A stretch of DNA of 64,000 nucleotides from Burkholderia ubonensis (GCF_902833085.1 NZ_CADFEB010000002.1:372001-436000), one strand, 5' to 3'; shown: positions 27,638 to 37,794, numbered from the stretch's first letter. Numbers and translations: made by a program. Notes: generated by a model from the letters alone, not told the origin.

Positions 27638-28665
27638 TCGTCGTTCGGGTCGTACAAACGGGCGACGTGGACGCGCTCGTGTCGCTCGCGAAGGAAACCG
27701 GTCCGGGCCTGACCACGTTCAAGCCCGACCGCGACGCGCTCGCCGCGCGCATCGAACGCACCCGCCGCACGCTCGAAGGGCGGGCCGCGCCGTCGGAAGC
27801 CGGCTACTTCTTCGTGATGGAAGATTCGGCGACGGGCGACATCGCGGGCGTGTGCGGAATCGAATCGCAGGTCGGCCTCGAGCAGCCGTTCTACAACTAC
27901 CGCGTGAGCACGGTCGTCCACGCGAGCCAGGAGCTCGGCGTGTGGACGCGGATGCACGCGCTGAACATCTCGCACGACCTGACCGGCTACGCGGAAGTGT
28001 GCTCGCTGTTCCTGAGCCCGCGCTACCGCACGGGCGGCGTCGGCGGCCTGCTGTCGCGCTCGCGCTTCATGTTCATCGCACAGTTCCGCGAGCTGTTTCC
28101 GGAACGCATCTGCGCGGAGCTGCGCGGCCACTTCGACGACGACGGCACGTCGCCGTTCTGGCGCGCGGTCGGTTCGCACTTCTATCAGATCGACTTCAAC
28201 GCCGCGGACTATCTCAGCTCGCACGGCCGCAAGTCGTTCCTCGCGGAACTGATGCCGCGCTATCCGGTGTACGTCGACCTGCTGCCGCAGGACGCGCAGG
28301 ACGCGGTCGGCCTCACGCATCGCGACACGCTGCCGGCGCGCAAGATGCTCGAGGCGGAAGGGCTGCGCTACCAGAACCACGTCGACATCTTCGACGCGGG
28401 CCCGGTGCTCGAATGCCACGTCAACGACCTGCGCACGGTGCGCGAGAGCGTGGTCGTGCCGGTCGCGATCGGCACACCCGACGTGCGTGACGATATGCCG
28501 AAGTCGCTCGTGTCGAACACGTCGCTCGGCGACTTCCGCGTCGGCGTCGCGCCGGGCGTGGTCGCGAACGGCGCGTTCGTGCTGTCGGCCGACGATGCCG
28601 CCGCGCTCGACGTGAAGGCGGGCGATCCGGTCCGCGTGCTGCCGCTCAAAGTCAAACAGGGATAA
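27634..28665 (+). CDS. aruG: Arginine N-succinyltransferase, beta subunit
   Basis: The 343-residue paralogue of the preceding subunit begins IVVRVVQTGDVDALVSLAKE, with core segments LSPRYRTGGVGGLLSRSRFM and FDDDGTSPFWRAVGSHFY. It overlaps the alpha gene by four bases, so the two are translated together in equal amounts. The dehydrogenase gene starts seven bases later. Confidence 0.95.
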   Translation: MIVVRVVQTGDVDALVSLAKETGPGLTTFKPDRDALAARIERTRRTLEGRAAPSEAGYFFVMEDSATGDIAGVCGIESQVGLEQPFYNYRVSTVVHASQELGVWTRMHALNISHDLTGYAEVCSLFLSPRYRTGGVGGLLSRSRFMFIAQFRELFPERICAELRGHFDDDGTSPFWRAVGSHFYQIDFNAADYLSSHGRKSFLAELMPRYPVYVDLLPQDAQDAVGLTHRDTLPARKMLEAEGLRYQNHVDIFDAGPVLECHVNDLRTVRESVVVPVAIGTPDVRDDMPKSLVSNTSLGDFRVGVAPGVVANGAFVLSADDAAALDVKAGDPVRVLPLKVKQG

Positions 28666-28672
28666 ACGAATC

Positions 28673-30136
28673 ATGACGGAACTCTTCATCGACGGCGCCT
28701 GGGTCGCGGGCTCGGGCCACGTCTTCGCTTCGCGCAATCCGGGCACCGACGAGATCGCGTGGCAGGGCGCGAGCGCGTCGCCCGCCGACGTCGACCGCGC
28801 GGTCGCGAGCGCGCGCCGCGCATTCGCCGGCTGGTCGGCGCTCGACTTCGAAGCGCGCTGCGAGATCGCGAAGCGCTTCGCGGCGCTGCTCAACGAGCGC
28901 AAGGAAGCACTCGCCGCGGCGATCGGCCGCGAGACCGGCAAGCCGCTGTGGGAAGCGCGCACCGAGGTCGCGGCGATGGCCGCGAAGGTCGGCATCTCGA
29001 TCCAGGCGTACCAGGAACGCACCGGCGAGAAGCGCCATGACATGGCCGACGGCGTCGCGGTGCTGCGCCACCGTCCGCACGGCGTCGTCGCGGTGTTCGG
29101 GCCGTACAACTTCCCGGGCCATTTGCCGAACGGGCATATCGTGCCGGCGCTGATCGCGGGCAACACGGTCGTGTTCAAGCCGTCCGAGCTCGCGCCGGGC
29201 GTCGCGCGCGCAACCGTCGAAGTGTGGAAGGACGCGGGCCTGCCCGACGGCGTGCTGAACCTCGTGCAGGGCGAGAAGGACACCGGCATCGCGCTCGCGA
29301 ACCATCGCCAGATCGACGGGCTGTTCTTCACCGGCAGCTCGGACACGGGCACGCTGCTGCACAAGCAGTTCGGCGGCCGTCCGGAGATCGTGCTCGCGCT
29401 CGAGATGGGCGGCAACAACCCGCTCGTGATCGGCGAGATCGAGGACGTCGACGCGGCCGTGCACCATACGATCCAGTCGGCGTTCCTGTCCGCGGGGCAG
29501 CGCTGCACGTGCGCGCGCCGCATCTTCGTGCCGCAGGGCGCGGCGGGCGACCGCTTCCTCGCGCGCTTCGTCGACGTCACGTCGAAGATCACGGCGGACG
29601 TGTTCGACGCCGATCCGCAGCCGTTCATGGGCGCGGTGATCTCGGCGCGCGCGGCGGCGAAGCTCGTCGATGCCCAGTCGCGTCTCCTCGCGCAAGGTGC
29701 GAAGCCGATCATCGCGATGGAACAGCGCGACCCGCGCCTCGGCTTCGTCAACGCGTCGATCCTCGACGTGACCGGCGTCGCCGGGCTGCCCGACGAGGAG
29801 CACTTCGGCCCGCTCGCGCAGATCATCCGCTACGCGACGTTCGACGAAGCGATCGAGCGCGCGAACGACACCGCGTTCGGCCTGTCCGCGGGCCTCATCG
29901 CCGACGACGCGCGCGCGTGGGAGCACTTCCGCCGCACGATCCGCGCGGGGATCGTCAACTGGAACCGGCCGACCAACGGCGCCTCGTCCGCCGCGCCGTT
30001 CGGCGGCGCGGGCCGCTCCGGCAACCACCGCCCGAGCGCGTACTACGCGGCCGACTACTGCGCGTATCCGATGGCGTCGGTGGAGAGCACGCAACTGACC
30101 CTGCCCGCGAGCCTGTCGCCGGGCCTGCATTTCTGA
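28673..30136 (+). CDS. astD: Succinylglutamate-semialdehyde dehydrogenase
   Basis: The 487-residue NAD-dependent aldehyde dehydrogenase oxidises succinylglutamate semialdehyde in AST. Catalytic features are [14 protein letters not shown] for the Rossmann region, [14 protein letters not shown], the general-base glutamate in [10 protein letters not shown], and the nucleophile cysteine in [13 protein letters not shown]. Its length is normal for AstD. It follows aruG by seven bases and precedes astB by 14. Confidence 0.95.
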   Translation: MTELFIDGAWVAGSGHVFASRNPGTDEIAWQGASASPADVDRAVASARRAFAGWSALDFEARCEIAKRFAALLNERKEALAAAIGRETGKPLWEARTEVAAMAAKVGISIQAYQERTGEKRHDMADGVAVLRHRPHGVVAVFGPYNFPGHLPNGHIVPALIAGNTVVFKPSELAPGVARATVEVWKDAGLPDGVLNLVQGEKDTGIALANHRQIDGLFFTGSSDTGTLLHKQFGGRPEIVLALEMGGNNPLVIGEIEDVDAAVHHTIQSAFLSAGQRCTCARRIFVPQGAAGDRFLARFVDVTSKITADVFDADPQPFMGAVISARAAAKLVDAQSRLLAQGAKPIIAMEQRDPRLGFVNASILDVTGVAGLPDEEHFGPLAQIIRYATFDEAIERANDTAFGLSAGLIADDARAWEHFRRTIRAGIVNWNRPTNGASSAAPFGGAGRSGNHRPSAYYAADYCAYPMASVESTQLTLPASLSPGLHF

Positions 30137-30150
30137 TCGAGGGAACGACG

Positions 30151-31491
30151 ATGAACGCACAAGAAGCCAATTTCGATGGACTCGTCGGCCCGACCCACAA
30201 CTACGCCGGGCTGTCGTTCGGCAACGTGGCGTCGCTGAACAACGAGAAATCGGCCGCGAACCCGAAGGCCGCCGCGAAGCAGGGCCTGCGCAAGATGAAG
30301 CAGCTGGCCGACCTCGGCTTCGCGCAGGGCGTGCTGCCGCCGCAGGAGCGCCCGTCGCTGCGCCTGCTGCGCGAGCTCGGCTTCTCCGGCAAGGACGCGG
30401 ACGTGATCGCGAAGGCCGCGAAGCAGGCGCCCGAGCTGCTCGCCGCGGCGAGCTCCGCTTCGGCGATGTGGACGGCGAACGCGGCGACGGTGAGCCCGTC
30501 GGCCGATACCGGCGACGGCCGCGTGCACTTCACGCCGGCGAACCTGTGCAGCAAGCTGCACCGCGCGATCGAGCACGAGTCGACGCGCCGCACGCTGTCG
30601 ACGCTGTTCGCCGATCCGACGCGCTTCGTCGTGCATGAAGCGCTGACCGGCACGCCGGCGCTCGGCGACGAAGGCGCGGCGAACCACACGCGCTTTTGCG
30701 CGCAGTACGGCCAGCCGGGCGTCGAGTTCTTCGTGTACGGCCGCTCGGAATACCGCCGCGGGCCGGAGCCGAAGCGCTTCCCGGCGCGCCAGACCTTCGA
30801 GGCGAGCCGCGCGGTCGCGCATCGCCACGGGCTGAGCGAGGATGCGACGGTCTATGCGCAGCAGGACCCCGACGTGATCGACGCGGGCGTGTTCCACAAC
30901 GACGTGATCTCGGTCGGCAACCGTGACACGCTGTTCACGCACGAGCGGGCGTTCGTCAACAAGCAGGCGGTCTACGACACGCTGACGGCGGCGCTCGACG
31001 CGCGCGGCGCGCACCTGAACGTGATCGAGGTGCCGGATGCGGCGGTGAGCGTCTCCGATGCGGTGACGTCGTACCTGTTCAACAGCCAGCTGCTGTCGCG
31101 CGCCGACGGCTCGCAGGTGCTCGTCGTGCCGCAGGAATGCCGCGAGAACGCGAACGTCGCCGCCTACCTGGACAGCCTCGCGGCCGGCCACGGCCCGATT
31201 CGCGACGTGCTGGTGTTCGACCTGCGCGAGAGCATGAAGAACGGCGGCGGGCCGGCGTGCCTGCGCCTGCGTGTCGTGCTGAACGATGCGGAGCGCGCGG
31301 CCGTCACGTCGAACGTGTGGATCAACGACACGCTGTTCGCGTCGCTCGACGCATGGATCGAGAAGCACTATCGTGACCGCCTCGCGCCGGACGACCTGGC
31401 CGACCCGGCGCTGCTCGACGAGTCGCGCACCGCGCTCGACGAACTGACGCAGATCCTGCGCGTCGGGTCGCTGTATGACTTCCAGCGCTGA
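30151..31491 (+). CDS. astB: N-succinylarginine dihydrolase
   Basis: The 446-residue cytosolic enzyme of the amidinotransferase fold releases two ammonia and CO2 from succinylarginine to give succinylornithine. It starts [20 protein letters not shown], the family's characteristic first segment. It has the catalytic region [13 protein letters not shown] and the C-terminal cysteine in [14 protein letters not shown]. The ATG at 30151 follows GAGGGAACGACG. The full standard length is present. Confidence 0.95.
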   Translation: MNAQEANFDGLVGPTHNYAGLSFGNVASLNNEKSAANPKAAAKQGLRKMKQLADLGFAQGVLPPQERPSLRLLRELGFSGKDADVIAKAAKQAPELLAAASSASAMWTANAATVSPSADTGDGRVHFTPANLCSKLHRAIEHESTRRTLSTLFADPTRFVVHEALTGTPALGDEGAANHTRFCAQYGQPGVEFFVYGRSEYRRGPEPKRFPARQTFEASRAVAHRHGLSEDATVYAQQDPDVIDAGVFHNDVISVGNRDTLFTHERAFVNKQAVYDTLTAALDARGAHLNVIEVPDAAVSVSDAVTSYLFNSQLLSRADGSQVLVVPQECRENANVAAYLDSLAAGHGPIRDVLVFDLRESMKNGGGPACLRLRVVLNDAERAAVTSNVWINDTLFASLDAWIEKHYRDRLAPDDLADPALLDESRTALDELTQILRVGSLYDFQR

Positions 31492-32539
31492 GGCCCGCAT
31501 GCGCGACGCGGCCTGGCTCGACGACTTCCTCGCGTTCACGCTGGCCGGCGAAGCGCCGGCCGTGCGCGACGGCGTCTGCGCCGGCGGTGCGGTGCGCTGG
31601 CAGTGGCAGGGCGAGGGGCTGCTCGCGCTCGAGCCGGGCGCGGCGGACCCGGCAGGTTTGGCATCGAGCCGCAGCGTGCTCGTGTCGGCCGGCGTGCACG
31701 GCGACGAGACCGCGCCGATCGAGCTGCTGTCGATGCTGGTGCGCGACGTCGCGGCCGGCACGCTGCCGCTCGCGTGCCGGTTGTTCGTCGTGCTCGGCAA
31801 TTCGCCGGCGATGCGCGCCGGCGGGCGCTATCTCGACGACGACCTGAACCGCCTGTTCGGCGGGCGCCACGCGCAGGTGCCGGACAGCCGCGAGGCGCCG
31901 CGCGCCGCGCAGCTCGAGGCGGCCGCCGCGGCGTTCTTCGCCGCTGCGCCGGACACGCCCGGCGCGCGCTGGCACGTCGACATGCACACGGCGATCCGCG
32001 CGTCGGTGTTCGAGCAGTTCGCGCTGCTGCCGCATACGGGCACGCCGCCGTCGCGCGCGATGATCGAATGGCTCGGCGATGCGCGCATCGCGGCGGTGCT
32101 GCTGCATACCGCGAAGGGCCATACGTATTCGCATTTCACGGCCGAGCATTGCGGCGCGCTCGCGTGCACGCTGGAGCTAGGCAAGGTGCGGCCGTTCGGC
32201 CAGAACGACCTGACGCGCTTCGCGGCCGCCGACCTGGCGGTGCGCCGGCTGGTGTCGGGCGCTCGGCTTGACGAAGGCGCTCCGTTGCCGCGCGTGTTCA
32301 CGGTGATCGACCAGATCACGAAGCAGAGCGACGCGCTCGAGCTGTTCGTCGCGGCCGACGTCGCGAACTTCACACCGTTTCCGCGCGGCACGGTGCTCGC
32401 GCAGGATGGCGCGTACCGCTACACGGTGCGGCACGACGAGGAGCGGATCGTGTTTCCGAACCCGTCGGTGAAGCCGGGCCTGCGTGCGGGCCTGCTCGTC
32501 GTCGACACCACGCGCGAGACGCTCGCCGCGCTCGTCTGA
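31475..32539 (+). CDS. astE: Succinylglutamate desuccinylase
   Basis: The 354-residue zinc enzyme of the aspartoacylase family splits succinylglutamate to succinate and glutamate, the last AST step. Zinc and catalytic residues are visible in [13 protein letters not shown] (HxxE), DLNRLFGG and [12 protein letters not shown], with [11 protein letters not shown] carrying the catalytic glutamate. It overlaps astB by 17 bases in another frame; an internal ATG at 31499 would remove the overlap. It ends the catabolic operon; a weak GGCAGC-GGCG-GCTGCC hairpin follows at 32547. Confidence 0.93.
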   Translation: MTSSAEARMRDAAWLDDFLAFTLAGEAPAVRDGVCAGGAVRWQWQGEGLLALEPGAADPAGLASSRSVLVSAGVHGDETAPIELLSMLVRDVAAGTLPLACRLFVVLGNSPAMRAGGRYLDDDLNRLFGGRHAQVPDSREAPRAAQLEAAAAAFFAAAPDTPGARWHVDMHTAIRASVFEQFALLPHTGTPPSRAMIEWLGDARIAAVLLHTAKGHTYSHFTAEHCGALACTLELGKVRPFGQNDLTRFAAADLAVRRLVSGARLDEGAPLPRVFTVIDQITKQSDALELFVAADVANFTPFPRGTVLAQDGAYRYTVRHDEERIVFPNPSVKPGLRAGLLVVDTTRETLAALV

Positions 32540-32562
32540 CGCGCGGGGCAGCGGCGGCTGCC

Positions 32563-32578
32563 TTGCGCATTTGCGACA
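32563..32578 (-). promoter_or_regulatory. ArgR-type half-site before the arginine-binding protein gene
   Basis: On the minus strand, TGTCGC-AAATGCGC-AA is an exact match to the Pseudomonas ArgR half-site pattern TGTCGC-N8-AA. It lies about 100 bases upstream of the extended -10 box. A second adjacent half-site is not evident. Confidence 0.4.
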
Positions 32579-32674
32579 TCGTCTTGCAAGTTCCGCATGC
32601 GCGCCGCGTGGCGGCGTGCACGCAGTGCAGCAGGCCGCGCGGCCGGCCGCTTTGCCGTGACGGCGCGCGGGGAT

Positions 32675-32683
32675 TGGTACAAT
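32675..32683 (+). promoter_or_regulatory. Extended -10 promoter of the binding-protein gene
   Basis: TGG-TACAAT is an extended -10 element (TGn plus a near-consensus hexamer). A TTGCCG lies 20 bases further upstream, too far for a normal -35. The transcript would have a leader of about 118 bases. Confidence 0.5.
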
Positions 32684-32808
32684 CGCGGCCTTGCGGCTGT
32701 TGCGCCGCATCACGGCGACGCATCGCGATTGTCCGGCCGTTCCGGCCCTGCAATGATGCATGCGCACGTTGTTCCAGAACTATCCGTTCGTATCGAGGAG
32801 ATTCCCTG

Positions 32809-33603
32809 ATGAAGTTGGATTGGCGAAAAGTGGCCGCGCACGCGGTAGTGACGGCGGTGGCCGTGGCGGCGGGCAGCGCGTTTGCCGCGGATCTGAAGGA
32901 GATCCGCTTCGGCGTCGAGGCATCGTATGCGCCGTTCGAATACAAGACGCCCGACGGCAAGCTGACCGGCTTCGACATCGATATCGGCAACGCGGTGTGC
33001 GCGAAGCTGAAGGCGAAGTGCGTGTGGGTCGAGAACGACTTCGACGGCCTGATCCCGGCGCTGCAGGCGCGCAAGTTCGACGCGATCAACTCGGACATGA
33101 CGATCACCGACCAGCGCAAGCACGCGATCGCATTCACCGATCCGATCTACACGATCCCGAACCAGCTGATCGCGAAGGCGGGCAGCGGCCTGCAGCCGAC
33201 TCCGCAGTCGCTGAAGGGCAAGCGCGTCGGCGTGCTGCAGGGCACGATCCAGGAAGCGTACGCGAAGAAGAAGTGGGCGCCGGCCGGCGTCGACGTCGTG
33301 CCGTACCAGACGCAGGATCTCGCGTATGCGGACCTGAAGTCGGGCCGTCTCGACGCGGCGTTCCAGGATTCCGAAGCGGGCGCGAAGGGCTTCCTGTCGA
33401 AGCCGCAGGGCGCGGGCTTCGCGTTTGCGGGCGGCACGGTCAGCGACGCCGAGATCCTCGGCACGGGCGTCGGCTTCGGCCTGCGCAAGAACGACGCGGC
33501 GCTGAAGACCGCGCTCGACCAGGCGCTCAAGGACCTGAAGGCGGACGGTACGATCGACAACCTCGCGAAGAAGTATTTCAGCGTGCCGGTGACGCTGAAG
33601 TAA
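32809..33603 (+). CDS. Basic amino acid ABC substrate-binding protein (ArgT/AotJ type)
   Basis: The 264-residue periplasmic protein has a Sec signal ending AVAAGSAFA and the ligand-binding fold of the lysine/arginine/ornithine proteins. IRFGVEASYAPFEYKTPDGK and GFDIDIGNAVC are the family's first motifs, and FDAINSDMTITDQRKHAIAF carries the residues that bind the amino acid backbone. GAGGAG lies eight bases before the ATG. It probably serves the HisQMP-like transporter encoded 10 kb upstream; here it sits after astE with its own promoter and terminator, allowing higher expression than the membrane parts. Confidence 0.92.
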   Translation: MKLDWRKVAAHAVVTAVAVAAGSAFAADLKEIRFGVEASYAPFEYKTPDGKLTGFDIDIGNAVCAKLKAKCVWVENDFDGLIPALQARKFDAINSDMTITDQRKHAIAFTDPIYTIPNQLIAKAGSGLQPTPQSLKGKRVGVLQGTIQEAYAKKKWAPAGVDVVPYQTQDLAYADLKSGRLDAAFQDSEAGAKGFLSKPQGAGFAFAGGTVSDAEILGTGVGFGLRKNDAALKTALDQALKDLKADGTIDNLAKKYFSVPVTLK

Positions 33604-33626
33604 GCGCGCGGTCCGATCCGTCGCAC

Positions 33627-33665
33627 AAAGCAAACCGGCCGCTGATGCGGCCGGTTTGCTTTTGG
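33627..33665 (+). terminator. Strong terminator after the binding-protein gene
   Basis: AAAGCAAACCGGCCGC (33627-33642) pairs perfectly with GCGGCCGGTTTGCTTT (33647-33662) around the loop TGAT. The 16-bp stem ends in a T-run and an A-rich left side, so it should work in both directions between these convergent genes. Confidence 0.9.
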
Positions 33666-33699
33666 GGGAGGGGTTTGCGGTGCCGGCCCGCCGGGCCGC

Positions 33700-35184
33700 T
33701 CAGTGCTTGAAGAACCGCGCCAGCTCCCGCGCCATCTCGTTGAGCACCGCCATTTCCTGCTGCGTGATCTTCCGCGCCGGCTGCGCGCCCGCCCAGTCGC
33801 CATACAGCAGCGCGACCGAACCCGCGCCGACGCGCACCGGCAGCAGCACGAACGCGTGCGCGTCGTCGAACGCCTCCAGATACCACGCCGGCAAGCGCTT
33901 CATCATCTTCGGCTCGCGCGCCTGCTCGATGAAGATGCCGACGGAATTGGTGATCGCGAGGTGGAACACGTCCGGCTCGAAGCGCTCGTTGAAGCGCAGC
34001 TTGTCGAGCGCCGCGTCGACGCCGGCGCCGAAGCCGAGGCGCGCGGCGAACGTGCCGTCGTCGTGCCGCACGAACATCACCGTGCGGGTGAACGCGAGCC
34101 CCGCGAGCAGGCTTTCCGACGCGAGCGCGAGCACCGGCGTCAGCACGTGCTCGGACGGCAGCGCGCGCAAGTCCGAGAGGCCCGCCTCGAGGCAGGCCTC
34201 GGGCTCGCCCTGCGCACGCGCAATCGCGTCCGCGTTCGCGCGCAGCTCGACGATCTCGCGCATCACGGTATCGCTCGCTTCTTCGCGCACCAGCCGGTCG
34301 GCGATCTCGACGAGTGCGTCCGGGCCCGTTTCGAGCACCGCGCCGTAGTGCTGCGCGAGCGACGCGATGCGCGCGTCGCGCTGCGGGCTCGCCGGCATCG
34401 CCAGCGCACTCGCGACGTCGGTCGAGCAGCGGCTCACCGTGCGCAGCCACGCGATTTCGCTGGCCGGGCTGTCGTCGTCGGCCGTGTCGCGCGCTTCGCC
34501 GTCGACTTCCACGAGGTCGTGGCCGTCGTCGTCGGTCATGCTCGCGCGGATCACGTCGGGCAGCCGCCAGCGGGCCGCCGCCTCGAGGCCGATCTCGTCG
34601 AAGCCGACGCCGAGCACGTCGACGCAGGCTGCCTCGTCGTCGCCGTGCAGCTCGGCGGCGCGCCGACGGATCCGGTCCCATTCGCTGTCGAGGTAGCAGA
34701 CGACCAGCAGCTTGCCGACCTGGCGCATCAGCGTGCAGACGACCGCTTCCTCGCCGGCGCGCAGGTCTACGTGCTCGGTTAGCTTGCGGGCGACGCAGCC
34801 CGACAGCAGCGCGCGGTTCAGTTCGAGCTTCGCGTCGATGCGGCGCGACGTGCTCTGGTGGAAGTGATCGACGAGCTTCAGGCCGACGACGAGGTGGCCG
34901 ACCGCGTCCATGCCGAGCACCATCAGCGCGCGGGTCACGGTCGTGATGTTGCCGCCGAACGCCATGTACATCGCGGAGTTGGCAAGCCGCAGCACTTTCT
35001 GCGTCAGGGCGAAATCGGACAGCACGACGCGCACGAGCGCGGTGAAGTCGAGATCGTCGTTCTTCATCGCGGCCATCGTCGCGCGCAGCGATTCCGACAG
35101 CAGCGGGAAGTCGCCCCGTTCGTTCATCCGGTCCCACAGCTTGTCGAGCAGCGTCGTCCGGGGCAGGTGTTCGGTGATTGACAT
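33700..35184 (-). CDS. HDOD-domain signalling protein
   Basis: The 494-residue protein has an HDOD domain at about residues 20-215, a catalytically inactive relative of HD phosphohydrolases. A typical segment is VRVVLSDFALTQKVLRLANS. A linker of variable sequence leads to a C-terminal GAF-like domain near residues 340-490 (FVLLPVRVGAGSVALLYGDW). No HD metal motif is evident. Such proteins act as scaffolds in motility and c-di-GMP signalling. It begins 31 bases after the EAL gene on the same strand, so the two likely form one operon. Confidence 0.85.
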   Translation of the reverse strand: MSITEHLPRTTLLDKLWDRMNERGDFPLLSESLRATMAAMKNDDLDFTALVRVVLSDFALTQKVLRLANSAMYMAFGGNITTVTRALMVLGMDAVGHLVVGLKLVDHFHQSTSRRIDAKLELNRALLSGCVARKLTEHVDLRAGEEAVVCTLMRQVGKLLVVCYLDSEWDRIRRRAAELHGDDEAACVDVLGVGFDEIGLEAAARWRLPDVIRASMTDDDGHDLVEVDGEARDTADDDSPASEIAWLRTVSRCSTDVASALAMPASPQRDARIASLAQHYGAVLETGPDALVEIADRLVREEASDTVMREIVELRANADAIARAQGEPEACLEAGLSDLRALPSEHVLTPVLALASESLLAGLAFTRTVMFVRHDDGTFAARLGFGAGVDAALDKLRFNERFEPDVFHLAITNSVGIFIEQAREPKMMKRLPAWYLEAFDDAHAFVLLPVRVGAGSVALLYGDWAGAQPARKITQQEMAVLNEMARELARFFKH

Positions 35185-35215
35185 ACGGATCGGTTCGGTT
35201 CGCGTGGGCGGCGCG

Positions 35216-37051
35216 TCAGGCCGCCTCGTGCAGGCGGAGCTGCTGCGCCTCGAAGCGCTGCGCCAGTTCCTCGGACGGCAGCGCCTGGCAGACGAGCCAG
35301 CCCTGGATATGGTTGCAGCCCATCTCGGTCAGCAGTTCGCGCTGCGCCTCGGTCTCGACGCCTTCGGCGACGAGTTCGAGATCGAGCGTCTGCGCGAGGC
35401 CGACGACGGCCGACACGATCGCGCGATCGTTGCGCGACGTCAACAGGTTCTCGACGAAGCTGCGGTCGATCTTCAGCTTCGCGAGCGGAAAGCGCTGCAG
35501 GTAGGCGAGGCTCGAATAGCCGGTGCCGAAATCGTCGATCGCGAAGCGGATGCCGAGTTCGGTCAGCTCTTCGAGCAGCCCCTTCGCGCGCGCCGGATCG
35601 TGCATCAGCAGGCTCTCGGTGATCTCGAGCACGATCCGGCGCGGATCGATGCCGGTCAGCGAGATCGCGTCGCGCACGCTCTGCGTGAAGCGCGGATCGC
35701 GGAACTGCTGCGGCGACACGTTGACGGCGACGTACTGCAGCGGGAGCTCCTGGCGGTCCCATGCGACCAGCTGCATGCACGCGGCCTTCAGCACCCAGTT
35801 GCCGAGGTAGTTGATGAGGCCGATCGATTCCGCGAGCGGAATGAAGGTCGCCGGCGGCACGAGCCCGTGCACCGGATGGCGCCAGCGGATCAGCGCCTCG
35901 ACGCCGACCACCGCGCCCGACTGGCTGCGCGTGATCGGCTGGAAGTGCAGCGAGAATTCGCCGTTGCGCACGCCGTCGTAAAGGTCGGCCTCGAGCTTCA
36001 GGCGCTCGGCGTCGGAGCGATCGTCGAGCGGCGTGTGGAACGCGAGCGCGTTGCCGCCCGACGCCTTGGCCTGCTCGAGCGCATGATCCGCGCGGCGCAA
36101 CAGCGGGCTGTGGTGCTGTGCGCGATGCGTCGCCGCGCGCTCGTCCGGATAGAGTGCGATGCCGATGCTCGCGGACAGGTGCACGGGCTGCCCGTTGTAC
36201 ACGTAAGGCTGCCGCACCGCGGCCTGCAGCCGGCGGCCGAGCGCGCCCGCGATGTCGCTCGCCCGCGCGCGGTCGGCGGCGGTGAACACCACCGCGAACT
36301 TGTCGCTCGCGACCCGCGCGAGCTGCTCGTCCGGCGTCACGAGTGCCTGCAGCCGCTGCGCGGTTTCGCGCAGCAGCGCGTCGCCGGCGTCGTAACCGAG
36401 CGCGCGGTTGATCCGCTGGTAGTCGTCGAGGTCGAGCAGCACCAGCGCCGCGCAGGTGCCGGACTCTTCAGCGAGCTTCTGCGCGCTCATCAGCGCGGGC
36501 ACCAGTGCCGACAGGTTGTCGAGCCCCGTCATCGGGTCGTGATGCATCTCGTAGGTGAGGCGCGCCTCGAGCGCGCGCCACGACGACACGTCGAACGCGG
36601 CGACCGCGAAGCCGTCGACGCCGTGGTGGCGGCTCTTCACCGCGCGCAGCTCGACGTCGAGCGGGTAGGTCAGCGACTTGACGATGCACATCGTCGCTTT
36701 CTCGAGCTGGCCGGAACGCGCGGCGCGCGCGAGCAGGTCTTCGAGCGCCGCGGTATCCTGTTCGGCGATCAGGTCGCGCAGCGTCAGCGTGTGCAGGTAG
36801 TCGCGGTGATAGCCGATGAAGCGCAGGCTCGCATCGGAGACGTACAGAAAGCGCAGTTCCCGATCGACATGGGCGAGGAAGTCCACCGGGCCGACCGTCT
36901 GCTCCAGCCAGTTGCGCACGGTGTCGTCGCGACGCGGCGCGCCGGCGCGCGCGGGCATCAGCGCGCCGCCCGACCAGGCGAAGCGGCGCAGCGTATGCAG
37001 GGCGCTGCGCCAGGAGCCCTTGCGTGGCGTCTGTTTCCTGTTGGCTTCCAT
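35216..37051 (-). CDS. PAS-GGDEF-EAL protein, probable c-di-GMP phosphodiesterase
   Basis: The 611-residue cytosolic signalling protein has a PAS sensor near residues 45-150, a GGDEF domain to about 330 and an EAL domain to about 595. The GGDEF signature is degenerate (RVASDKFAVV in place of RxGGDEFxx), so cyclase activity is unlikely. The EAL domain keeps VEALIRWRHP, LEITESLL, DDFGTGYSSL, KIDRSF and VAEGVET, so it should hydrolyse c-di-GMP. The start is the ATG at 37051; the frame upstream has no support. It is followed closely by the HDOD gene. Confidence 0.9.
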   Translation of the reverse strand: MEANRKQTPRKGSWRSALHTLRRFAWSGGALMPARAGAPRRDDTVRNWLEQTVGPVDFLAHVDRELRFLYVSDASLRFIGYHRDYLHTLTLRDLIAEQDTAALEDLLARAARSGQLEKATMCIVKSLTYPLDVELRAVKSRHHGVDGFAVAAFDVSSWRALEARLTYEMHHDPMTGLDNLSALVPALMSAQKLAEESGTCAALVLLDLDDYQRINRALGYDAGDALLRETAQRLQALVTPDEQLARVASDKFAVVFTAADRARASDIAGALGRRLQAAVRQPYVYNGQPVHLSASIGIALYPDERAATHRAQHHSPLLRRADHALEQAKASGGNALAFHTPLDDRSDAERLKLEADLYDGVRNGEFSLHFQPITRSQSGAVVGVEALIRWRHPVHGLVPPATFIPLAESIGLINYLGNWVLKAACMQLVAWDRQELPLQYVAVNVSPQQFRDPRFTQSVRDAISLTGIDPRRIVLEITESLLMHDPARAKGLLEELTELGIRFAIDDFGTGYSSLAYLQRFPLAKLKIDRSFVENLLTSRNDRAIVSAVVGLAQTLDLELVAEGVETEAQRELLTEMGCNHIQGWLVCQALPSEELAQRFEAQQLRLHEAA

Positions 37052-37239
37052 GTTTCTCGCTGACGTGAAGGGCTGGAACCGGTTGTCCGCAACAAATAAC
37101 GGCAAATCACGCGGAATCTTTAATTCATGCGCGGCCCGCATGGAAGCGGTTCCGCGCGACCGGATCAAGTGCAGATGTTCATTGGTCGAACATTTGCGAA
37201 CACGTATCGAGGTTGACTTTATAAGAAATGAGGACGCAG

Positions 37240-37794
37240 ATGAAGCGAAAACTGACGGTGATGTGCGCCGCGGCGGCGCTGGCAGCGGGTCATGCGCTGA
37301 ACGCGCAGGCGGAACTGAAGGCGGGCGATGCCGCGCCGGATTTCACGACGCAGGCGTCGCTGGGCGGCAAGACTTACACGTACTCGCTCGCCGACGCGCT
37401 GAAGAAGGGGCCGGTCGTGCTGTACTTCTACCCGGCCGCATTCACGAAGGGCTGCACGATCGAGGCGCACGCGTTCGCGGATGCGGTCGACCACTACGCC
37501 GCGTACGGCGCGACCGTGATCGGCGTATCCGCCGACAAGATCGACACGCTGACGAAGTTCTCGGTCAGCGAATGCCGCAGCAAGTTCCCGGTCGCCGCCG
37601 ACCCCGACGCGCGGATCATCCGCGCGTACGATGCCAAGCTGCCCGCGCTCGACCGCGCGAACCGCGTGTCCTACGTGATTTCGCCGGAAGGAAAGATCCT
37701 GTACGAGTACACGAGCCTGTCGCCGGACAAGCACGTCGAGAATACGCTCGGCGCCGTCAAGGCGTGGGCGGACGCGCACCCGAAGCAGCAGTAA
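37240..37794 (+). CDS. Exported peroxiredoxin (PrxQ/BCP-like)
   Basis: The 184-residue thioredoxin-fold peroxidase has a signal peptide ending near ALNAQA, so it should act in the periplasm. The active-site motif PAAFTKGC matches PxxxTxxC with the peroxidatic cysteine. The usual PrxQ partner cysteine five residues later is replaced by His (CTIEAH). A second cysteine is in SVSECRSKF. I chose the ATG at 37240 because GAGGAC lies six bases upstream; an ATG four codons earlier is possible. It would reduce peroxides; the electron donor is unknown. Confidence 0.88.
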   Translation: MKRKLTVMCAAAALAAGHALNAQAELKAGDAAPDFTTQASLGGKTYTYSLADALKKGPVVLYFYPAAFTKGCTIEAHAFADAVDHYAAYGATVIGVSADKIDTLTKFSVSECRSKFPVAADPDARIIRAYDAKLPALDRANRVSYVISPEGKILYEYTSLSPDKHVENTLGAVKAWADAHPKQQ

